64,000 bases of DNA from Meandrina meandrites (Eukaryota > Cnidaria > Anthozoa > Scleractinia > Meandrinidae), in contig OY855911.1 of assembly GCA_963693305.1 (NCBI GenBank), positions 32,505,439 through 32,569,438 on the forward strand, read 5' to 3'. Every line of letters begins with the position of its first letter. Position 1 is the stretch's first letter. Both the position numbers and the translations under genes were made by a program. The notes beneath the pieces were generated by a model, which did no database searches, was not told the DNA's origin, and worked only from the letters and a program-made list of their open reading frames with translations. Below, piece after piece: positions 57,144-64,000 of the stretch.

Positions 57144-58324
57144 GCTTTATTTATCCTGGAATAAAATCTATCAGCATTTATAAAAATGCTGGTCTTAACA
57201 AGATGTCCAGTAATAAAATCTAAATTAAAATTTCAATACATAATTTACCTAAAATCTACTTTTAAAATATATCAGCATGCATATATCAGAATGCAATTGG
57301 TATAAAAAATTAAACTGAGCATTTATGATTCTTAATGTCAGTTTCTTTCAGATGTTTAAAAAGTTGTAGTTTAAAAGAAGATAGTTTAGTTTGTTTTCTT
57401 AGTTCTGTAGGTAGCGAGTTCCAGTCACTTGCCCCAGCATGTTTGAATGTTCTTCTTCCCGGTAAGGTTTTGGCTCGGGGTAGGTCGATAATGCCACTGT
57501 TCCGTAATGCTTTCCCGTGGAGTTCGCTTCTACTGGTAAAATAACCTTCTAATTGCTTTGGACAATTTTGCTTATTTACAATTTTAAAGATATAAATAAA
57601 TCGAAGAAATCTTCGCCTGTTATATAGTGTTAGTTGTCCCAGGTTGTTTCTCATATATTTAAATATTGAATATTTAAATATTAAATATTGAATATTTAAC
57701 GTTACTGCATGTGCGCTGTTATGGGGCTAGAAAATGACATACATTGAGTTAAGCACTTTCATTCTAAATTATGTATATAAACTTCAATATCTTAGACAAA
57801 TAAAACCTTTTATCGTGTTTAATACATTGCGTATTGCTCCTTTCATTCCGTTGGCACGGGCTATGTGATAACCGTTTCATTTATGAGCAATTTAATTTTA
57901 TTACTTTGGTAATACATGCATTAATTCTGAAGAGTTAATTGCCTAAAATTGCTGCGCGTTTCTGACATGAACGTAGCGATATTTGTATTGAAATGTTTCC
58001 ACCTTTAAAATGTAAATCGGTCACCACAAATCACGCGAACTCCATTTACCAAAGAAGACTGTCAACGTAAAAAGATATCTTTCACGGCGTGAGCAACAAA
58101 AGACTACCAAACGGCGCGTGAACAAAAAAATCCATAACTGCTCCCGTTTTGCTTTATAGATGGTATTTGACCTTTCCTGAGTGTGAGAAATCACGAAAAA
58201 TTATTAATCGCTTCACTGGGGCAATACTCTTTCAGAATTCTGCATTCATACTTACCGATTCTCCAGTGCTAGTTGTAAGGAAAGCCAAATTCCACAACAG
58301 AAAACTGACAAGAAACACCCGCAT
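51953..58324 (-). CDS. FSTL1: follistatin-related protein 1, 9 exons
   Basis: Exons 58256-58324, 56906-56948, 55965-56225, 54983-55185, 53994-54123, 53460-53480, 52976-53039, 52742-52788 and 51953-52197 join in phase to 360 aa (human FSTL1 308). Exon 1 encodes a signal peptide (MRVFLVSFLLWNLAFLTTS). Then a follistatin/Kazal domain (DPCINVLCHAGQEC, PVCGSNGITFPNHCELHR), the VCYEHDRDE helix that opens the extracellular EF-hand module, two EF-hand loops (DENSDGKLDATE and DEDSDWELNIRE), a 21-nt linker exon (EFKPPKK) and a VWC-like module (CELDGEIYPDG, CASGHWVCTALKCDG). This order is that of FSTL1, a secreted SPARC-family glycoprotein that modulates BMP/TGF-beta signalling in vertebrates. A histidine-rich basic tail (LHKPRHHHRHKKHGKHG) extends the C-terminus. 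Introns hold SINEs, MITEs and a LINE end. Confidence 0.93.
52519..52699. mobile_element. pogo/Tigger-like MITE
   Basis: CAGTCAACTCTCG and CGAGAGTTGACTG are perfect 13-bp inverted ends flanked by TA on both sides. 181 bp, non-coding, FSTL1 intron 8. Confidence 0.85.
53588..53980 (-). mobile_element. tRNA-derived SINE with a second partial head
   Basis: 53588-53843 is a near full-length minus-strand copy. 53858-53980 repeats the head part (AAAATGTCTTGCCCATGAAC, CCCAGGGTTGAAC), so two insertions or a partial tandem copy. FSTL1 intron 5. Confidence 0.7.
54495..54612. repeat. ~21-bp minisatellite, CGGTTAGCC unit
   Basis: About five imperfect units with the core GGTTAGCCT..AGCACTTC in FSTL1 intron 4. 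Confidence 0.6.
55318..55445 (-). mobile_element. tRNA-derived SINE head fragment
   Basis: Minus strand contains a perfect B-box GGTTCGAACCC and TGTTCTTGGGCAAACCAC. Only the 5' half is present. FSTL1 intron 3, followed by an (ATC)n run at about 55495-55535. Confidence 0.7.
55690..55828 (+). mobile_element. SINE 3' half
   Basis: GGGGGTAACCCTGTGATGGA to CTCCGGCCTGATGGACCC, plus orientation, FSTL1 intron 3. Confidence 0.65.
56461..56619. mobile_element. pogo/Tigger-like MITE
   Basis: The left end CAGTTGAATCCCGATAACTT and the reverse complement of the right end (CAGTGGAATCCCAAAAACTT) are inverted repeats flanked by TA. 159 bp, FSTL1 intron 2. Confidence 0.8.
56640..56850. mobile_element. MITE with C-tract termini, diverged copy 3
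   Basis: GAGACCGACTACCCACCCCC, TTCATTACCTTCTGTGGGG and TGGATATTTTTT match 8794-8999 and 15232-15420 at lower identity. FSTL1 intron 2. Confidence 0.5.
57085..57141. repeat. (AAT)n microsatellite, LINE tail
   Basis: About 18 perfect AAT units. On the minus strand it directly follows the 3' end of the LINE fragment at 57142-57654, so it is best read as that element's simple-repeat tail. Confidence 0.85.
57142..57654 (-). pseudogene. 3' end of a LINE
   Basis: 114 codons at 57310-57654 read as the C-terminal end of a non-LTR retrotransposon protein (RRTFKHAGASDWNSLPTELR, LQLFKHLKE), followed by a 3' UTR and the ATT tail. Severely 5'-truncated. It lies in FSTL1 intron 1. Related in style to the C-terminus at 48346-48738. 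Confidence 0.75.
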
Positions 58325-59179
58325 CTTGCTGCTGTCCGTTGTCCCTCGACGTCTGAAAAGAAATCAAGCGTAATCTCGGCGTAAATCTTGCAGTTATTCT
58401 GAGGCGCTTTGTTTACTCGAGTACAGACACTGTCCCAGACAATGTCCACGAACTCACAAGGACTCACAAGCCGACAAAAGCACAGTAATTTAGCTCACCA
58501 GTGCAATACAAAGGAATAAAGATCGCCGCTTCGCCCACTGGCAACCAAACGGCTTTGTTCTTTGATCTGAAACTCACATTCCTGCAGTTCAATTAGTTTG
58601 TAACATGATCCCATCTCCCGGGAATATTTGATCTGTTTGTCAACAATTACTTCACTCGTCAATGTCAATTACGAGAAAGTGCTAAAAGTTAAAGTTAAAA
58701 TCTAAGTGCTAAAGTTGTCAAAGTTTGCAAAGATTCTCCGCAAGTTATTACGATGAGGTTTTTGATATGCTATATACAGTGTGTGGAATCGAGTGAACTA
58801 TCGCCCTGTGTTCTGTAGAAAGATAGATTAGAAAGGACACGTGTGAATACTTTCGAAAAGACCGGAAATGGTTTGAAAAGAATGAAAGTTAATAAACGTC
58901 GCAGCCCAAGGCTGGGCTCCTTTATAAATTATGAATGATCTGGCATCATCAGGACTGGCATCTGTCCACAAGACCACTCAGTGTAATTCCGACTAAACTT
59001 GCGACCACCTTTCATTCCCATTTTCAAACAACACTAGCTAAGATCTTCTATGGAAAAGGCCTTGCTTTATGTGTATGTTATCACCGATTTTAGCAGCATC
59101 TATAAAGCAAAACCAACCATTCAGACCATTCTTCGCAAGAAAAGACCAAGACTGCACTTACCAGCCTTGTACATGGACC

Positions 59180-59620
59180 GTTCGCTCCGTGGGAGGGGTA
59201 ATACGGGGAGGTTCTGCCCTTACCCTATCATACACCATTTTCCCGCGACAGAAAAGGTTACCCCTTTCATACAACTGGAAAAAAGGTACCCTGTTTACGT
59301 ACCTTCATTCGAATAACCCTTTAAAGTATTTGAATGAATCGACCGTTCGGTGTGCTAGCTTGCAAACAGGCTCCCCAGTGGATAAGAGAGCCTGTTCACA
59401 GGCTATCGGTGGGTCTGTTTGAGATACTATGAAGGTCCTTTTGCACCTAAATAACAGTTTCCCGTACGGCCCGGCTTTTTGTTCTCCAAATCGTGAAATC
59501 CCTACCCTTTTATATACCTCAAGTCTGAAAAAGATACCCCATTCGGGCGGAGGCTCCCCGTAAAGTCCAGTTTTGGGAGTATCCCCTCGGAATGGTCGAC
59601 ATCTATCTCTCGAAAACGAC
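59180..59620. repeat. GGTACCCTTT-type dispersed repeat
   Basis: Variants of GGTAMCCCTTT/GATACCCC, CTGAAAAAGATACC and GGGCGGAGGCTCCCC recur over about 440 bp. CAAACAGGCT and AGCCTGTTCACAGGCT form small inverted repeats. The open frames here follow the repeat and are not taken as genes. Confidence 0.4.
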
Positions 59621-60881
59621 CACATGTTTGACATGACGGGCGCAGACAGATTATAGAATCGAAAGGCTGTAAACAGATATCACTCGCTCTCATTTAAAGT
59701 ATTGTTGAACTGCATTACTCACCATGATTTGAGCGCATTATCCCTTTACAGATAATTTAAAACTAAAAGGTTAATTACCAGCTTTAAAGAAATTGACGTT
59801 GTTACCATTTGCAGTGCATGCAAGCAAACAAGTGATAACCTCAACCCCAAGTCTTGACAACATCCGATATCTACCTGAATTGGGCTTATAAGATAGGAAG
59901 TTATCATATGGTAATCGTTCCTGGTATTAATAGGGGGGTCCTTCTTAACTACAGATCCATAGCAGTTGCTAAGGGATTGCTGAAGACAAATTTTGGTGGC
60001 AAGCCATTTTGCAGCATTTCGTATTGCTAAATGGCGAATCTTTTAGAGGGGAACACCTGCTTTGGAAAACATAGGCACGCTAAGCGTGCAGGAGTTATTT
60101 TTTTCAATTTATTGGGTAGCTTGGGGTAGAACTGGGTGTTAGTCCTGTTGGGATGGTTTATTTCATGGGTTGAGCTATTTGTGCATGGTTCATGTGCACG
60201 GTCCATCGCGCCGACTAAGAGCTACTTTTGGAAAAATATCTCAAAAACAATTTAAAAAGAAATTGTGCAAATGTTCTAAAATTAGGCTGCTTTCCCTTGT
60301 AAATATGACTATGGTGTGCAACCGATCGATCGAACCATACTGTTGAAGACAAAAAATTCGTCAGTAATTTCTTCAAACGTAAACAGAAAAAAATATCTGG
60401 TAGTCACTTTTAAGGTTACCTTGATGTAAGTACATCAAAACATGGATTGAAAACTGTTGACAACATTAAACGTAAACATGATCACAAAATCGCAAACATG
60501 CTCACTAAGAAAGCCAAATTGACCCAGAAATTGCAAACGAATACCCAGATGGAACAAGAACAAAGTATTCTCGGGTTTCTGAAATGGCTCCATTATTTTC
60601 ATCATCAATATAAAACAGAAACCTTTCTGCAAGCAAGGACGAGTTTCTTTCGACGAACGCGAGAAACAAACAACTCTAGTCACCAGTGCATTTCGGCCAA
60701 ACCACGTGATGATTTTACTTGGACTGGTACAATATTAATTTCGCAACCAGAAGCAGAAACGTGCCCTAACTTGTAAGCGTAACATCATCAGTACCGATAT
60801 TCCCACGGCCGTGCTAAAAATAGCTGTCGATGAAGTTGTGTGACACGCTTGACTGCACACCCAAAAAGCTAGTTTTCTTTT

Positions 60882-60921
60882 CAGCCGTTGTTTTTTGCGT
60901 GACGAGCCCAAACAACGGCTG
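60882..60921. repeat. hairpin, CAGCCGTTGTTT arms
   Basis: CAGCCGTTGTTT at 60882 and AAACAACGGCTG at 60910 are perfect 12-bp inverted repeats around 16 nt. Confidence 0.7.
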
Positions 60922-61485
60922 TAAAGGAGACTACCAAAAAGCTGGCTGTCTTTTTTTTTCTTTTGCCTATGAGTAAACTTAACTGCAACCGCTTTACGTT
61001 GGGAATATTAAATACACTAATCAAAGGCACTTAAAGCCGTCTCGTGTTACTCTTTTTTCCAGATTTTCGTGACACTAGAACACTGTTTGATTTTTACGAA
61101 GATCGTCAAAACTTTATCTGCTATATCCCACCACTGTAATCACTATAAATAGAGCTGAACGGTAAATATCCTGTTAAAACCTGCACCATTATTGTACGCG
61201 TTGTAAACAGAAATGATAATTCATTTTCAACTACTTTCCCAAAATCCATCACATTCAATAGTTCCACTGAAGATAACATGGTAGATATCAAAGCACGCTA
61301 TTCTTTAAATAGGCAAAATAAAGCTGTTATTCTGATACATCCTATAAATGCACTTATTAAATCTATACGTCAAGAGACTACAAGACAAGACACTCCAAAG
61401 AGATTTTAGAGATTCATTCATCCACTGAGTATGCTAAGCGTGTAGCGTGACATGCACAACAACGTCAACGAAAACTCTACAGGTC

Positions 61486-61566
61486 TAGTCTGAAATGTCA
61501 GCCGTCTTCTCTTCCCGCCCGTCCTCTGAGGGGTAAGGAAGAGAAGACGGCTGACACTTCAGACTA
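61486..61566. mobile_element. 81-bp foldback element with 10-bp target duplication
   Basis: Arms of 30 bp (61486-61515, starting TAGTCTGAAATGTCAGCCGT, and 61537-61566) are reverse complements with one mismatch. TCTACAGGTC is directly repeated at 61476-61485 and 61567-61576. The duplication length suits a Mutator-like element. Confidence 0.85.
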
Positions 61567-63419
61567 TCTACAGGTCTGTATTTTACTTGATAGCTGCTGG
61601 CTGCAGTTCAAAGATATCCAAAATTGAAAAGCGTAAAGCTAATTTAAGTAATTTTAACAAAAAAAATAGACTCTTCATCTTAAATACGTTACTTGTAGTC
61701 CTCTTTAGAACTTCATTCATCCACTAAAAGGGCTGTTGTTGCCGCTTTATAAACGTTTTGTTATATTGTAGCGTGAAATTCACAACAAGATATATATGAT
61801 ATATGAACCTACATCTAGTACCTCTTGACTCAGGTCAATCTTCGGGGTCAAAAAATATAAAATTAATGTTAATTGCTTTGCGTTTCAGATAGACATTTCT
61901 GCTCGTCAATCATAAAAAATCTCATCAAATATAATTTCTCTCTTTCGGTCATACCGAAATATTAGTCGTTTCTAACTAACCTGGTGTATTTTTTTTCTTT
62001 AACCTCATCTATTTCAAAATCAAAACATTTCTTACAGCAACAACATTTCTGACAATTCTGACAAATCTGACAAATAACGATCCTATTCATCGCTTTTTCT
62101 TATATTTTTGCAAAATTACACATACAATTAAACAACTACAACCCGCTTCGAAAAAACGCAACAAAGCTTAACAATGTAACGCAACTGTCAATAAACAGCA
62201 CTCAGCGCATACTAAAATATGATATTTCACAAGAAAGTTAATACCACAACCAATGAACGATAAACCATACACAACTAAAGAGCACGCAGCACATACAATA
62301 GCACTAGGAATTTCATAATGAAAGTGAGTGCTGGCTATAGGAATTAAAGATTACACTACACTATTTGTGAAGTTTGGAGCGTAACAGCAGCAAAGAGCGT
62401 TCAAAATTAACAAAAAAGATGTCAGATTGAATGCACCCGACATCACATGATGTTGTTCTCTTTCCCTGGGCTGGTTGGAAAAAATGCAAAAAGTATGGCT
62501 GAAAATGTTACTAACAACAGAACGGCTTTATTGAATAGCAGGAACAGCTAGAATTGTAAGATGTAGCAGAAGACCTCCTTATCTTAAAAAGAAAAATTAA
62601 ACAATGGCTAGCATTAGATTAAAGTGTCATGGCTCATGTTTGCTGCTCCTGAAATATATTTTCCCCAGACTGCTAAAAAAATGTACGGACATTTTTGTTT
62701 ACCATACGTCCATTAACAACGCAGCGATCAAAACCATATTCCATGTTCAACACCAGTTTAAGTAACAATCGTAGAAAAAAAGCAGATGAATCCATATCTC
62801 CCTTAAAAATCAAACAATGGTCTACAGTACGAGTAAATAAAACACAATTTACACAATCATACGCAGCAAGCTGTGACTCAGCGCAGCTTGCAAAAGTGGC
62901 AAAATCCCGGCATTAACTTTCGCTCGTTCTTGATCTGTTGACACGGATTGTAATTTTCAGATCTATATGCCATTTCAGTTTTAGGTTTCTTTTTTCTATT
63001 CCTGTCATGTGACTTGTCAAATATGGCTATGATTTGAAACTCTTGAAGGACTCTTCTAAAAACTAAACAACGTATATGTCATCTCTGCTCATCTGTCAAT
63101 GTTTGATATTTTACGACGTATCAACAATGATTCCTTGTTGTTGTCACGAGAGGATTAAGGCCCCTACCTAAGTATAAGGAACCGAACTCAGAAAATACCT
63201 CAGTGCCAGAAGAATAAAGATACTGATTATAACAATACTTCTACAATAGTTACATTAGATACAGTTATATAGGTTTACATTTGGGACTGCCCGTACTTAG
63301 CAAATAGACTAGTATAATAGCTCGATTTATTCATAAGCATAATAGATTTCTGCATTTCAAAGTAATCTTTTATTCTTGTTTTATATTCCTCATGGTTAAC
63401 GTTCAAAAGTAAATCTGGA

Positions 63420-63475
63420 TTTTTAATTATATTATTATTATTATTTTTATTATTTATTATATTATATTATATTCT
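63420..63475. repeat. AT-rich (ATT)/(TATTA) low-complexity stretch
   Basis: Alternating ATT and ATATT units, no other content. Confidence 0.8.
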
Positions 63476-63595
63476 GAAAACTAAATCAATCCCCCCGTAA
63501 AAATGCGAATTTCAGGTGGCGGTGGGATCACCAAACGCACTGCCCATCCCCCCTAACCCGAGGCGATAAACAATGACTGGTTCCTTAGTTATTAC

Positions 63596-63781
63596 CTTTA
63601 AGATTGCCTTGATGACTGCCTTGCAATGATCTGTGGAAGGAGACTTCACTGTATTCGGAGAAATTAGCTCGGCCCTCTGTCTTCTATAATTAAGGACAGA
63701 ACTTCTTGTTGGCAACAATTTCTTTTTCTCTGAATTTAACACCTTTTTACTGTACGAGCTGTTTACAACGTCTAGTGACAT
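63596..63781 (-). CDS. first coding exon of an unidentified gene
   Basis: An ATG at 63781 opens 62 codons ending exactly at a good donor (CTTAAAG|GTAATA). The peptide is basic and serine-rich (LLPTRSSVLNYRRQRAELIS, then VKSPSTDHCKAVIKAILK), has no signal peptide and matches no family I can name. The remaining exons would lie to the left, but none was found in 58.4-63.5 kb, so either the next exons are very short or this is not a real exon. Treat as tentative. Confidence 0.4.
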
Positions 63782-64000
63782 CTGACTCAAAAATCTTGCT
63801 TGAGCTCTTTTATTGGGACCACGTATAAGCTGTCAATCATCCGTCAAAACGTCAAAATTCGTGATTTATGCTTACGCAATGACCTGCGCAGTCCATTCTA
63901 CGAACAGGTGCAGCTGCGAAGAAGACTACTTTCATGTACGTTCCTTCCCGTGAGTAAACATTGCCAAAATATTTTTGTTTCCACTGTTTTACTACGATCC

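Larger units (their letters stand above)
58325..63595. other. region without a supported gene
   Basis: Contains the presumed FSTL1 promoter at its left end and probably intron 1 of the gene whose first exon is at 63596-63781. I found no further exon. Repeats are at 59180-59620, 60882-60921, 61486-61566 and an AT-rich stretch at 63420-63475. Confidence 0.45.

Noticed and set aside
57035..57223. Poly-asparagine open frame
   Set aside because: It is the translation of the (AAT)n tail of a LINE fragment.
59069..59693. Overlapping 60-117-codon frames on both strands
   Set aside because: They follow a GGTACCCTTT-type dispersed repeat and lack domains or splice context.

Overview
The window is eukaryotic, AT-rich, intron-rich and heavily loaded with small repeats. 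The proteins are animal-type, and the mixture of compact genes with many non-autonomous DNA elements, LINE fragments, a Penelope-like remnant and tRNA-derived SINEs suggests a cnidarian, most likely an anthozoan such as a stony coral. The organism is an inference: no ribosomal or mitochondrial marker is present.

Five protein-coding genes could be assembled exon by exon with phases that close. From left to right they are: (1) a minus-strand gene for a protein of about 1,120 residues with an N-terminal J domain, a ubiquitin-interacting motif and one CCCH zinc finger (13009 to 39); (2) a minus-strand ZDHHC23-type palmitoyltransferase in 4 exons, 372 aa (19817 to 16610); (3) minus-strand glycogen synthase kinase 3 in 9 exons, 414 aa (35595 to 27028); (4) plus-strand MRE11 in 18 exons, 697 aa (36254 to 46582), divergent from GSK3 with 658 bp between the two start codons; (5) minus-strand follistatin-related protein 1 (FSTL1) in 9 exons, 360 aa (58324 to 51953). 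A 62-codon minus-strand first exon of an unidentified gene sits at 63781 to 63596.

The gaps and introns hold mobile-element debris. There is a LINE interrupted by a 249-bp MITE inside its reverse-transcriptase YADD motif (21160-23382), a second LINE broken by a frameshift and a stop codon (48346-50287), and 3' ends of two more LINEs (32865-33085 and 57142-57654). A Penelope-like GIY-YIG remnant lies at 51060-51480. Several MITE families are present, including four elements flanked by TTAA, two of them nested in MRE11 intron 8. Many pieces of one tRNA-headed SINE family are scattered through introns.

The genes do not form one pathway: they cover protein quality control/RNA binding, protein palmitoylation, Wnt/insulin kinase signalling, DNA double-strand break repair and a secreted matrix/signalling protein. 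The notable contextual point is that ZDHHC23, GSK3B and FSTL1 also lie on the same chromosome band region in human (3q13), which suggests retained ancestral linkage.
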